This document shows, piece by piece, positions 23,863-33,006 of a DNA stretch of 64,000 nt. The translations under genes were made by a program, and so were the position numbers. How positions within the stretch are numbered: the first letter of the stretch is position 1; each line of letters begins with the position of its first letter. The notes below the pieces were generated by a model. That model did no database searches. It was not told where the DNA came from and saw only the letters and a list, made by a program, of their open reading frames with translations. The stretch is from Halobacteriovorax marinus SJ (lineage in GTDB: Bacteria; Bdellovibrionota; Bacteriovoracia; Bacteriovoracales; Bacteriovoracaceae), in the NCBI RefSeq assembly GCF_000210915.2, contig NC_016620.1, positions 1,426,001 to 1,490,000 of the forward strand, written 5' to 3'.

Positions 23863-24934
23863 AAATTATAGTAAGAATGAGTTAATTGAAGATACTGGTA
23901 GAATTTCGTGGACATCACCATCTAATATTGCCCTTATAAAGTACTGGGGAAAGTATGGTCACCAGCTTCCTTGCAATACATCTATCAGCTTTACTTTAAA
24001 TGAGTCTAAAACAACGATGGACTTCTCTTGGAGTTCAAAAGACACTCCAAGTGATGAGATCGTTTTAGATTTCTATTTTGAAAATAAGAAAAACCAATTA
24101 TTCGAAGATAAGATTAGGGCCTTTCTAGAAAAGAATAGAGAACTCTTTCCTATGCTTAAATTTTTAAATTTAGAAATAGAGTCGACGAATTCCTTTCCTC
24201 ATTCGGCCGGAATAGCTTCTAGTGCTTCGAGTATGTCAGCACTTGCTCTAGGTCTTTGTTCTATTGAGAATCAGGCATTTGATCTCGATATATGTGAAGC
24301 AGATTTAATTCAAAAGGCAACTTATGTTGCAAGACTTGCTTCTGGTAGTGCTTCAAGGTCTGTATTTCCAGAGGTTGCTAGTTGGGGAGAAAACACTCTA
24401 ACATCAATTAAATCCAGTGATGAGCTAGCTGCTCCTGTAGAAGGAGTTCACGAAGTTTTTAAAACTTATAGAGACTCTATCGTCATTGTCGATGGTGGTG
24501 AGAAAGCGGTGAGTTCTAGAGCTGGCCATGCTCTTATGGAGGCGCATCCTTATCGTGAGGAGCGTTTTAAAAGGGCCAATGAATTAGTCGAAACTCTCTA
24601 CAATATTTTGAAGAGTGGCGATACGAAGTCTTTTTGCGACCTCGTTGAAACAGAGGCCCTTGAGTTACATGGGCTTATGATGAACTCTAATCCAAGCTTC
24701 ATTCTTATGAAGCCGAATACTTTAGCAGTAATTGAAAAGATTAGAGAATTTAGAAAAGAGAGTGGACTTGATCTTTGTTTCACTCTTGATGCTGGACCAA
24801 ATGTTCATATTCTCTATCCACAAAGTATAGAAGAAGAAGTTCAGAAATTTCTTTCAAGCGAAATTAAACCGTTGGCCCAAAATGGATTGATCATTCATGA
24901 TAGAGTTGGGCAAGGGCCTGAAAGGTTTCTATAA
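23846..24934 (+). CDS. mvaD: Diphosphomevalonate decarboxylase
   Basis: A 362-residue enzyme that converts diphosphomevalonate to IPP with ATP. Diagnostic segments are SPSNIALIKYWGK, NSFPHSAGIASSASSMSALAL (ATP loop), ASGSASRSVF, and FTLDAGPNVHIL with the catalytic Asp. The length is slightly longer than the yeast/bacterial norm because of a charged insert near residues 60-90. It starts inside the end of the upstream kinase gene and is followed directly by mevalonate kinase. Confidence 0.95.
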   Translation: MNTYIRNYSKNELIEDTGRISWTSPSNIALIKYWGKYGHQLPCNTSISFTLNESKTTMDFSWSSKDTPSDEIVLDFYFENKKNQLFEDKIRAFLEKNRELFPMLKFLNLEIESTNSFPHSAGIASSASSMSALALGLCSIENQAFDLDICEADLIQKATYVARLASGSASRSVFPEVASWGENTLTSIKSSDELAAPVEGVHEVFKTYRDSIVIVDGGEKAVSSRAGHALMEAHPYREERFKRANELVETLYNILKSGDTKSFCDLVETEALELHGLMMNSNPSFILMKPNTLAVIEKIREFRKESGLDLCFTLDAGPNVHILYPQSIEEEVQKFLSSEIKPLAQNGLIIHDRVGQGPERFL

Positions 24935-25837
24935 ATGCGCTCTTTCTATTCTAAAGTTCTACTCTTTGGTGAGTATTCAATAATTAGAAATTCAATGGGA
25001 CTTGCTGTTCCTTATCAACTATTTGAAGGAAAGTTAACTTTCCCAAGAGAGAAGAAAGACCGTTTTGATAGTGAGCTTAAGGCCTTCTGCCAGTACTTGA
25101 AGAATCTGGATACGAGAGGTGAGCTACTCTGTTCATTTGATCTTTCAAGTTTTGAATTTGATATAGGTCAAGGGCTTTACTTTGACTCATCTATCCCTCA
25201 GGGTTATGGAGTGGGTAGCTCTGGAGCTGTGGTCGCTGCAATTTTTGAAAACTACGCACTCTGTGAAGCAGATCAAAGAGATAACCTAGATTATCTTAAA
25301 AATGTTTTCTCACAGATGGAGTCTCATTTTCATGGCTCAAGTAGTGGCTTTGATCCTCTAATCAGCTTTCTAGATAGCCCAATTCTCATCTCTGAATCTA
25401 GGGAGTATCAGAAAGTCGATATTGAGAAAAACTCTGGAGACGGAGCAATTTTTCTCTTAAATACTGGTCGTCCAAGAAGAACGGAGCCTCTGGTAAATCT
25501 CTTTCTAGAAAAGTGTAAGGCCGCTTCTTTTGAGAACCTCTGTGACAATGTTCTTGCACCTATCACTAATAATTGTATCGAGGCCTTTATTACAAATGAT
25601 AAAGAGAGTCTATTTGAGTTCTTTAGAGAGTTATCAGATTTTCAATTTAGACACTTTGGTCCGATGATTCCAAACCTCTATAGTGACTTATGGAAGACGG
25701 GTCTTAAGCATGAAAATTTCTATTTGAAGCTATGTGGTGCCGGTGGTGGTGGCTTCTTACTTGGGATGACCATGAATTTAAAAGAGGCGATGAAAGAGCT
25801 TGGCCCTTATGAAATTCGCCCCCTTTATAGATTCTAA
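24935..25837 (+). CDS. Mevalonate kinase
   Basis: A 300-residue GHMP kinase that phosphorylates mevalonate. It has SKVLLFGEYSII at the N-terminus, the phosphate loop SSIPQGYGVGSSGAVVAAIF, ESHFHGSSSGFDPLIS (the mevalonate-kinase-like HG.SSGfDp motif), and C-terminal CGAGGGGFLLG. The ATG begins right after the mvaD stop (TAA-ATG), so it is last in a tight operon. The convergent enoyl-CoA hydratase-like gene ends one base away, with no terminator visible between. Confidence 0.88.
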   Translation: MRSFYSKVLLFGEYSIIRNSMGLAVPYQLFEGKLTFPREKKDRFDSELKAFCQYLKNLDTRGELLCSFDLSSFEFDIGQGLYFDSSIPQGYGVGSSGAVVAAIFENYALCEADQRDNLDYLKNVFSQMESHFHGSSSGFDPLISFLDSPILISESREYQKVDIEKNSGDGAIFLLNTGRPRRTEPLVNLFLEKCKAASFENLCDNVLAPITNNCIEAFITNDKESLFEFFRELSDFQFRHFGPMIPNLYSDLWKTGLKHENFYLKLCGAGGGGFLLGMTMNLKEAMKELGPYEIRPLYRF

Positions 25838-25838
25838 T

Positions 25839-26672
25839 TTAACTATTGCTACTCATTTGTTCTGCACGCTCTCTCTTAAGTCTTGAAGAGAGTTCTCTAG
25901 CACTTGTCGTTTGTGCTGCTTCACCATGTTTTGCAATCTCTTTCCAGTCTCCTGTACACATACCTGCAATACTAAATCTCTTTTCCCATTCAAGTCCGTG
26001 ATCAAGGTTTTTTAGAATAGGCTCAAGTAGACTTCTCTTTGTTTGAATTCTCGCAACATCTGGTTGTGAGCAAATAGTTTTTAAGTACGATGGAATTGGA
26101 TTAGTTTCTGTATAGTTCTCGCTAATGATGTGATGTCTAAGGAGTTCTTGTGAGTTAAGTGTTTTAGAGAGGAGGAGCCACTGTCTTGCACTAGCGTTAT
26201 TTAAAACCGCACTAGTGAAGTTGACTGCGCCACATGAGGGAACAATTCCCTTTTGAAGATGATTGAACTTTACTTTTACGTCTTCATTCGCAAATCTAAT
26301 ATCAGCTCCCATGGCAAGCTCCACACCAAGTCCCTCACATCCCTTTCCTAGGTCTGCAATAATTGTCTGTGGTAGAAAGTACATGCTATAGATGAGTTTT
26401 TGTAGTTTCTCAAAATTCTTCTGTCTCTTCTCTTCACTCCATGTTGCAAATTCCTCATCATCGAGTCCTTTACAAAAATAATCTCCACTTCCACTTAAGT
26501 GAATGGACTTGATCTCTAGGTGTGTTGAGATCCAGCTAAAGAGAGTTTCGAGTTCGAAAATCATCTCTGTGTTAATGGCATTTTGAACTTCAGGACGATT
26601 TAATTTGATGCTGATACTTCGCGTTTCTTTGCTAAGATCAACACTGAGTGTGTTGTAGCTAAAAAGTGACAT
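25839..26672 (-). CDS. Enoyl-CoA hydratase/isomerase family protein
   Basis: A 277-residue crotonase-fold protein. ISIKLNRPEVQNAINTEMI matches the family start; LSGSGDYFCKGLD forms the first oxyanion-hole segment and ADLGKGCEGLGVELAMGADIRFA the second. The catalytic Glu pair of true hydratases is not obvious (LQKGIVPSCGAVNF), so it may catalyse another crotonase reaction. The C-terminus is basic. Transcribed alone on the minus strand, convergent with the mevalonate operon. Confidence 0.82.
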   Translation of the reverse strand: MSLFSYNTLSVDLSKETRSISIKLNRPEVQNAINTEMIFELETLFSWISTHLEIKSIHLSGSGDYFCKGLDDEEFATWSEEKRQKNFEKLQKLIYSMYFLPQTIIADLGKGCEGLGVELAMGADIRFANEDVKVKFNHLQKGIVPSCGAVNFTSAVLNNASARQWLLLSKTLNSQELLRHHIISENYTETNPIPSYLKTICSQPDVARIQTKRSLLEPILKNLDHGLEWEKRFSIAGMCTGDWKEIAKHGEAAQTTSARELSSRLKRERAEQMSSNS

Positions 26673-26821
26673 TTATACCTTCCTTGGTCTTGCTGGAATC
26701 TATCCTTGATTCCATGAATAAATTTTTTCAAAAAAGGCCAAACTCTGTCAAAAAAAAATAGGGAATAGGACCATAAATCTATGGATATTTAGTGATTTCT
26801 AGTACTTGCTTGTTGTTCTTG

Positions 26822-27394
26822 CTAGCTCGATTCTAGGAGAGATTGAAGGTCTTCATATAATTCCCGATCTTGAATGTCGGACTTTGAAGGTGATATTTGT
26901 GTTTTCTCAATGGCCTTCTTTCTAAGTTTTAAGATTTTAAGATCGTCGTTAAGAGCAGTGACGAGCTTTTTATTTTTATAATATTGTATTTCAAAGTTTG
27001 AACCGTGGTAGGCGCTAGGGTTATCTCTGATATTAACAATGACGCCCACTTTCTTCTTCTCATAAGCAGGGTCTCTATAAAGGCGAAGATGTCCTCTAAT
27101 AAGACTTAAGAGACGTACTCCATCAGAGTTAGACTTTCTCAAAATAACCTGTGTATTTGGTGCGAGGATGACGGTACCAATAACTTCATCATTGAAATCA
27201 ATGACTGCACTTCCATCTCTTGCTGTTGTAATAACCTCGTTGATGGCCACAGGGGTTTGTGTGGTGACTTTTCTAATATCATTTCTTACTTTGGAGTATT
27301 TTAATGTGTGACCTTGTAGAGGGGAGACATAGATCTCTGCGTTTGTGATATTAACTAGTGTTAGAAAGAGAAGTGATAGAGCTACTTTTACGAT
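26822..27394 (-). CDS. FecR-like secreted protein without a standard start codon
   Basis: The frame from 26822 reads open for 190 codons up to an ATC at 27394. It encodes a signal peptide (IVKVALSLLFLTLVNITNA), then a FecR-like beta domain (VITTARDGSAVIDFNDEVIG, APNTQVIL, LIRGHLRLY) and a helical tail. The first ATG/GTG/TTG in frame is GTG at 27250, which would remove the export signal. The ATC overlaps the stop of the upstream PilZ-GAF-AAA gene, with AGAAGG just before it. A rare start codon, a -1 frameshift from the upstream gene, or a sequence error would each explain it. The upstream gene is likely a functional partner. Confidence 0.6.
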   Translation of the reverse strand: MVKVALSLLFLTLVNITNAEIYVSPLQGHTLKYSKVRNDIRKVTTQTPVAINEVITTARDGSAVIDFNDEVIGTVILAPNTQVILRKSNSDGVRLLSLIRGHLRLYRDPAYEKKKVGVIVNIRDNPSAYHGSNFEIQYYKNKKLVTALNDDLKILKLRKKAIEKTQISPSKSDIQDRELYEDLQSLLESS

Positions 27395-29094
27395 ACCTTC
27401 TTCTCTCTTGTTTCAGACTTTATCATCTTCATGATCTTGTCTGGGTGTATACTTGTATCAGCACTGAAGATTAATCTCTCTTCTATATTTTTGAAACCAT
27501 GTATTTCTTCTTTTTCAATATCTATCACTTCACAGTCATGACTCGTGAGCATAAATGTCTTCTTAATGACTTTCTCAAGTTCAGTGATATTACCCGGCCA
27601 ATAATGTGAGATGATATATTGCATACTTTCAGGGCTTAATTCTCTTGGAGCAAGACCTCTCTTTACGCACTCAATTCTAATAAAGTAATTGGCAATAGTA
27701 AGTATATCATCTCTTCTATTTCTAAGAGGAGTGAGGTGGAATCTAGATTGTGTGAGCTTCTTATAGAGTTGCTTGTGAAAGAGGCCACTTTTAATTTCAT
27801 AAATTAGATCTTTGCAACTAGTCGTTATAAACTTACAGTCTTGAAATTGAATCCAATTATATAGTCTAGACTGATCACTTGAAGATAAAGAATCGATATT
27901 CTTAAAAATTAGTGTTTGTTCGCTAGAGAAATTACTTGTAGAAGATAATATCTTTTCTAGGTGAGCAGGGTCTTTGCAATTAAAAATATCTTTCTCACTA
28001 TTATTTGATAAGTACTTCGCAAAGAATTCCTTACCAAGCCCTTTCTCTCCAACAATGAAGACATTGGTCTTACCATATTTTAATTTCTTTAAAGTTGTTC
28101 GGATTGCAGATGATTTCTGTGTTGAACCAAAGTAGATAAATGAATCTTTTAACTCAGGGTTTAAGTGAGCAATGCTCGTTGACTTAGATTTTACTATATA
28201 GTTCAAGAATCGCTTTGCAATTACAAGCGAGAGGAAGTGTCCCATATTCTCATCTATAATAGAGAATTGACCGCCCTTTTTGTTATTAAATTGTAGGACA
28301 CCAATACACTTTCTTTCTTTATTTAATAGCGGTAGGCATAGGGTATTGTTAAGAGTGAATTTATCTTCATCTCTCTCTTTTGGCTCTTTTAAAAAAGTAT
28401 TGATACATCTAGAAGTCGTAAAGCACTTACCAAGTTCTCCCTTATTAAAGGAGTTGTCTTTTATATGGGTGCAGTTGGAGCTGTGATAGATGTTTTCTAG
28501 TTTATCTTTTTCTAAATTAATTTTCCAAACTCTAACCTCCTCGCAGTGAAGTAGGTGAGCACATTCATCTAGTAGAGATGAAATATCAGAGCGACTAAAT
28601 TCTTTATAGAGAACATTTAATAGACCAAATAACTCTACTCCATCATCAACATTAATTTCTCTAACGGAGAGTGAGGACTTAATGAGAAAGTCCTTAAGCT
28701 TCTTGCCTGAGAAGCCAGCAATATAATCAGTGATGAAATACTTTAATTCCGATTCTTCTGATTGGTTAATTAATTCGACACCGTAATTATATGTTTGTTC
28801 CTCAGAATTTTCTTGAAAGCTTCGAATGATAAAGCCTTCAACTTCAAGGTCCCATTTATTGAAAATCTTCTTTGTGAAGATCTCTATTTTTACTTTTGTT
28901 CCAATAGGTATATGAATATTTGATTTGAAAGAGAGACTAAAGAGATTGAAGTCAATGAGTCTCGTATCTTGTCCAAGTGTTTGTCTATTTCCATTTTGAT
29001 GTAGCAGAGAGATTCTAAGGAAAATCTTATCATTTTGCTCTGAACGTACTCTGAATGATCTGTAGAATTTGAAATTTTTTAATCCATTACCCAT
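27388..29094 (-). CDS. PilZ-like/GAF/decayed sigma-54-activator AAA+ protein
   Basis: A 568-residue cytoplasmic protein in three parts: a PilZ-like beta domain (about 5-130, starting FYRSFRV and ending YNYGVELI), a GAF domain (about 165-305, with LCLPLLNKERKCIGVLQFNN), and an AAA+ region related to sigma-54 activators (about 325-520). Walker A GEKGLGKEF and the LTPLRNRRDDIL and YWPGNITELEKVI segments are kept. The GAFTGA loop is deleted and Walker B reads TLIFKNIDSL, without the acidic pair. No C-terminal DNA-binding helix-turn-helix is seen. It probably does not remodel sigma-54 holoenzyme; a sensor or scaffold role is inferred. Divergent from a paralogue. Confidence 0.75.
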   Translation of the reverse strand: MGNGLKNFKFYRSFRVRSEQNDKIFLRISLLHQNGNRQTLGQDTRLIDFNLFSLSFKSNIHIPIGTKVKIEIFTKKIFNKWDLEVEGFIIRSFQENSEEQTYNYGVELINQSEESELKYFITDYIAGFSGKKLKDFLIKSSLSVREINVDDGVELFGLLNVLYKEFSRSDISSLLDECAHLLHCEEVRVWKINLEKDKLENIYHSSNCTHIKDNSFNKGELGKCFTTSRCINTFLKEPKERDEDKFTLNNTLCLPLLNKERKCIGVLQFNNKKGGQFSIIDENMGHFLSLVIAKRFLNYIVKSKSTSIAHLNPELKDSFIYFGSTQKSSAIRTTLKKLKYGKTNVFIVGEKGLGKEFFAKYLSNNSEKDIFNCKDPAHLEKILSSTSNFSSEQTLIFKNIDSLSSSDQSRLYNWIQFQDCKFITTSCKDLIYEIKSGLFHKQLYKKLTQSRFHLTPLRNRRDDILTIANYFIRIECVKRGLAPRELSPESMQYIISHYWPGNITELEKVIKKTFMLTSHDCEVIDIEKEEIHGFKNIEERLIFSADTSIHPDKIMKMIKSETREKKVS

Positions 29095-29183
29095 AAGTAT
29101 TTTATCGGTTTTTATCTAATAGAGTTTAAGAAAAAAGAATATTTTGCCGATAATATTAAAGATTAGTAGGGGAATAGAAATCT

Positions 29184-31049
29184 ATGAATAATATTGTAAA
29201 ACTTAAGTCATATCGCTCGTTTAGGATACCTGTTTCGGATAGTGATAAGATAAGTATGCAAATTTTAAAGTATAATTCTAAGACAGTAGATTACCCTAGC
29301 TCAGCTTGGAAGCTCTCAAATGTCAGTCTATCTGGGGTTGCTTTTGAATCTAGTTTGAAATTTGAACCAGATGGAGTCTTGGAGTTAGAGTTCAAGTTTA
29401 AAGGTCATACTTTTCACGTATGCTCTAAAGTAGCGAGATCTATTCCAAATTATAATGTTTTTGGAGAGGTCGAGAGCTTTATCTATGGTGTTGAGTTCTT
29501 CACTGAGGATCAAGACAATGGAAAGGAATTTATCTCTTCTTATATCTCAAGCTTTAGTACTAGAAGACTGAAGAAGCATCTCATTAATCTCTTAATCAAT
29601 GAGAGTCGAATTAATACTTTCTCAGATGGACAGAAGCTCTCTCTTTCCTTGTCGTTATTCCTTGATATGAAGCAGTTTAAAGGGATAGGAGATTTTCTAA
29701 GGGTTGTTTTTAAAGAATGTTGTCGCTTCTCTCACTCTGATATTGGAAATATTTATTTGTTAAATATGAAAAAAGATTCTCTATATCTCTACGATATGGA
29801 GAAAGAAGAATTTCATAGGTATTCAGGATTAGAGAATCAGGTTTTGGCCAATGATATTCTAGATCAAAAATCTTTTAAGATTATTCGATCAAATGGAAAA
29901 TTAAATTTAGAAAACTTCCCCTCAACGCCAATGAGTGAAGATGGAGTTGAATTCTCTAGTGCACTATATTTTCCTTTATTGGACTCTCAAGGTAAGTGTT
30001 GTGGGTTCTTTGAATTTATTAATTTTGATAAGAATAAGAGTTTTAGCGAGAGAGATCTCTCAGCAATTGAACTCTTTAGTAATGTATTTACTCTATGTTT
30101 TGGCGATCTTGATAAGACTGAGTTTGTTTCTCACTTAGAAGATAATATTGGATACGTAGATAATGCAAAGTTAATTGGAAGAAGTAAGGGCATTGATGTT
30201 GTTGATGAGTTCATACATGGACAAGGTGCTCATGTAGAGAATGTTCTTATTCAGGGTAGTAACGGAGTAGGAAAGATTCATATTGGAAAGAGCATTCATC
30301 ATAGAAGCGCTACTAGTAATATGCCTATAGGAACTCTACTTTGTGAAACAATTGTTGATAGAGCTGACCTAGAGCTCCAACTCATAGGCGATGAAGAGCA
30401 TGTTGGAAAGCTTGAGCTTTATTCTGGAGGTTCTCTAATTATTCATGAACCCTCAGCTCTGAGTAAGTCTTGCCAAGACTTCCTATTTGAAACTCTCTCT
30501 AAGAGATCTGATGTTAGATTAATTACAACAACAACGAAGTCTTTAATTGATAAGTGCGATAATAATCTATTTAGTAGGGACTTATATGAATTTCTCTCTA
30601 GAAACTTTATATCAGTTCCCGACTTATCTGAGAGAAAAGAGGATATTGGGCCTCTAGTGAATCACTTTCTAGATCTACTATGCTCTCAGTACGGTCTTCC
30701 TTCTAAACGTGTGTCCAATTATGTCATGAGAACTTTTGAGTCTTATTCATGGCCTGGAAATATTGAAGAGTTGAAGGTGACGATAGAGAGACTTATTAAT
30801 TACTATCCTTACTTAAGATACTTAGATGAATTGCCTGAGAAAGAGTTTCCAATCATTGGAGAATATCCAAGGCAAAGTGGTATTGTAAAAGAGGTTATGC
30901 TAGATGCCACTCATGAGTTAGATCTTACAGCTGTCAAAGAGGGGATCATTACTAATTATTGCAAGGCCCATGGTTTAACGCGAGAAGAGTATGACAATCT
31001 CTATGCTAAAGAAGAGGAAATTACAGAGAATCAACAACTTGCTTCTTAA
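29184..31049 (+). CDS. Paralogous PilZ-like/GAF/decayed sigma-54-activator AAA+ protein
   Basis: A 621-residue protein with the same order as its divergent neighbour: PilZ-like (about 5-125, YRSFRIP...YGVEFF), GAF (about 165-300, ALYFPLLDSQGKCCGFFEFI), then AAA+ (about 325-545). Walker A is GSNGVGKIH. The GAFTGA position is replaced by GDEEHVGKLELYSGG, and Walker B is SLIIHEP, keeping Glu but not Asp. ERKEDIGPLVNHFL and YSWPGNIEELK are retained. A Fis-like C-terminal helix pair may survive in degenerate form near residues 580-605. The start has GGGGA upstream. The two proteins may form a complex; that is inference. Confidence 0.75.
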   Translation: MNNIVKLKSYRSFRIPVSDSDKISMQILKYNSKTVDYPSSAWKLSNVSLSGVAFESSLKFEPDGVLELEFKFKGHTFHVCSKVARSIPNYNVFGEVESFIYGVEFFTEDQDNGKEFISSYISSFSTRRLKKHLINLLINESRINTFSDGQKLSLSLSLFLDMKQFKGIGDFLRVVFKECCRFSHSDIGNIYLLNMKKDSLYLYDMEKEEFHRYSGLENQVLANDILDQKSFKIIRSNGKLNLENFPSTPMSEDGVEFSSALYFPLLDSQGKCCGFFEFINFDKNKSFSERDLSAIELFSNVFTLCFGDLDKTEFVSHLEDNIGYVDNAKLIGRSKGIDVVDEFIHGQGAHVENVLIQGSNGVGKIHIGKSIHHRSATSNMPIGTLLCETIVDRADLELQLIGDEEHVGKLELYSGGSLIIHEPSALSKSCQDFLFETLSKRSDVRLITTTTKSLIDKCDNNLFSRDLYEFLSRNFISVPDLSERKEDIGPLVNHFLDLLCSQYGLPSKRVSNYVMRTFESYSWPGNIEELKVTIERLINYYPYLRYLDELPEKEFPIIGEYPRQSGIVKEVMLDATHELDLTAVKEGIITNYCKAHGLTREEYDNLYAKEEEITENQQLAS

Positions 31050-31077
31050 GGTGCCACAAGTTGTTGACGGCAATTTT
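31032..31077 (+). terminator. Terminator spanning the stop codon of the plus-strand PilZ-GAF-AAA gene
   Basis: CAACAACTTG (31032-31041) and CAAGTTGTTG (31057-31066) form a perfect 10-bp stem whose 5' arm is inside the coding region; ATTTTT follows at 31072-31077 after a short GGCA spacer. The 15-base loop contains the TAA stop. Confidence 0.5.
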
Positions 31078-31154
31078 TCTAGAAAATTCTAATAGATAAT
31101 CTTTAACATACCGAAAAGACGATAAATATAGTTTTGAATCAATTATTTAGCTTT

Positions 31155-31167
31155 ATTGAGACTCAAT
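31155..31167. repeat. Perfect short palindrome upstream of the 584-residue protein gene
   Basis: ATTGAG-A-CTCAAT, 6-bp arms around one base, lies 47 bases before the start codon at 31214. It could be an operator; nothing identifies a binding protein. Confidence 0.3.
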
Positions 31168-31213
31168 TAAGAGACAATAGAAGAGAATAATTGCGCTTAA
31201 AAGTGAGTAAGTT

Positions 31214-32968
31214 ATGAAAACTAAAAAGGTGATTTTAACAATTTTTGGACTAGGTATCTTCTTGATGTCTAACTCCCTTGTTCTGGCAAATGAATGTTCT
31301 GATGGTCTTATTTGGAATGAAACAATTAAAGACTGTCTAAATGCCGAGGACGATAATCGTGTTAATGAAAAACAGCGAATGTGTGACTCAAAAGCAGAGG
31401 GAGCTGCCAAAGATGAATGTAATCAAATGGTTCAAAGTTTTGATAAAGACCCTGCCAATTATGTTTCAACAACGAAAGTAGATACTTCAAAGAAGGAAAA
31501 ATCCCTAAAGAAAATAAGTACTGCAAAGTCTGCTGTGAGTGCAGGGATTGCTGCTTATAAATTATTTGAAGCTTACAATGCAGCAAAGAGTGCAAAAGAT
31601 GTTTTCAGTAATATGTGCATGTCGGGAATGCTCTCAATTGCTACAGGTGTAATGTCATTTATGAATGACAAGAATATGGATAAGCAAGTTAAGCAAACTC
31701 TAAAGCAGGCCAAAGATAAATTAAAAAGATTATTAGATGAGAATAAGAGAACTAAAGGGACTAGTTACGAAATGCAGATAAAGCTCATGCAGGCCTATAA
31801 AGAAATGCTAGATGCTGGTGCCCAGGCTGCCGGTATTCGTGAAGATGGTTATAAGCAAGAAGTTACTATGTATTCTATCTCTCTAGGTATTGCAGCAATT
31901 GAAATTGCAATTTATTCAATACCTCCAGTTGCTGCAGCTGCGGCCGACAAGATCAAGTGTGCTTCTTGGGTAGCGGGTAGTGCGGCCATTTCACTTGTTC
32001 TTGGAAACCAAATGAAGAAAGCAGCTTCAAATGCTAAGAGTAAGTATGAATCTGAGTCAGAGAAGTTAGGAAAGATTTTGAAAAAGTATATGGATTTCTT
32101 TAATAAGAAACATATCGATCAAATGTCTCTAGCGACGAAGATGGCGGTAAATGGTAGTGCTGGAGCTCCTATAAATGCAAAGAACAATAATGAAGCTACA
32201 AATTTTAATAATAAGAATTTAACTGAAGCTGAAAAGAATATGTGTGAGGCCGCTCCATCAACTGAATGTTGTAATGACTCTGGAAAGAAGTGTCCAACAT
32301 TCAATGTATCAATATCTAATCCAACGATTGCTGGTGTTATGGAAAAAGCAGGTATTGATGGAATTTTGGATCGAGGAGATCAGAGACTCAAAAGTGGAAT
32401 TGGGACAGATGATGGAACTAGTAAGGCGCTAGATAGAGACTTAAAGAGATCTAGGGCCTTTAAGCAGAGAATTTTAAAGCAACTTGCTGACCAAGGGAAG
32501 TTAACGAGTGCTCAGGCTGAATTATTTGATGAAAAGAAACAAATGAAGGCCTTTCTTAAAAAGCAATTTGGTAATGAGAACGTGAGACTTGGTTCATCAT
32601 TCAATGACAATATGGCACTTCCTGACTCAGATAGAATTTCTAAGCTTATAGGTGAAGGTGATATTCCAAAAGAGCTCAAAGAAGAGAAGAAGAAATCTTC
32701 ATCTTCATTTAACTCTCTGGCAGCTCTTTCAAAAATAAATAATTCTCTTGGAGATTTAGACCTTGAAGATGAAGATGATGCCTCAAGCTCATCTCTTAAT
32801 GGTTCAGATGATCTGGCCATGAATGCAGGTCTAGATGCTGATGAGGAATATGTCTATGATAGAGAGCAAATCGTAGAGAAGCCTGAAGTTTCAATTTTTC
32901 AGGTAATAAGTAATAGGTATAATGTTTTAAGAATAAATAAGCGCTTTGGACAAAGAGCTAGTAAGTGA
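31214..32968 (+). CDS. Secreted helical protein of unknown function
   Basis: A 584-residue protein with a signal peptide (about 1-25, ending VLAN). A small Cys-containing segment (CSDGLIWNETIKDC and MCDSKAEGAAKDEC) follows, then mainly Ala/Lys-rich helices (95-310) with a hydrophobic pair at about 220-270 that could span a membrane. CEAAPSTECCNDSGKKC is a second Cys cluster near residue 340. The C-terminal third is charged, with a Ser/Asp-rich linker (about 495-545). No family recognised. It is monocistronic and ends in a strong terminator. Confidence 0.7.
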   Translation: MKTKKVILTIFGLGIFLMSNSLVLANECSDGLIWNETIKDCLNAEDDNRVNEKQRMCDSKAEGAAKDECNQMVQSFDKDPANYVSTTKVDTSKKEKSLKKISTAKSAVSAGIAAYKLFEAYNAAKSAKDVFSNMCMSGMLSIATGVMSFMNDKNMDKQVKQTLKQAKDKLKRLLDENKRTKGTSYEMQIKLMQAYKEMLDAGAQAAGIREDGYKQEVTMYSISLGIAAIEIAIYSIPPVAAAAADKIKCASWVAGSAAISLVLGNQMKKAASNAKSKYESESEKLGKILKKYMDFFNKKHIDQMSLATKMAVNGSAGAPINAKNNNEATNFNNKNLTEAEKNMCEAAPSTECCNDSGKKCPTFNVSISNPTIAGVMEKAGIDGILDRGDQRLKSGIGTDDGTSKALDRDLKRSRAFKQRILKQLADQGKLTSAQAELFDEKKQMKAFLKKQFGNENVRLGSSFNDNMALPDSDRISKLIGEGDIPKELKEEKKKSSSSFNSLAALSKINNSLGDLDLEDEDDASSSSLNGSDDLAMNAGLDADEEYVYDREQIVEKPEVSIFQVISNRYNVLRINKRFGQRASK

Positions 32969-32970
32969 TA

Positions 32971-33000
32971 AAAAAAGAGCTGGAAATTCCAGCTCTTTTT
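32971..33000. terminator. Bidirectional terminator
   Basis: AAAAAGAGCTGGA and TCCAGCTCTTTTT form a long symmetric stem with a 3-base loop (32972-33000), A-tracts on one side and T-tracts on the other. It serves both the 584-residue protein gene and convergent trxB. Confidence 0.88.
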
Positions 33001-33006
33001 ATTTGT

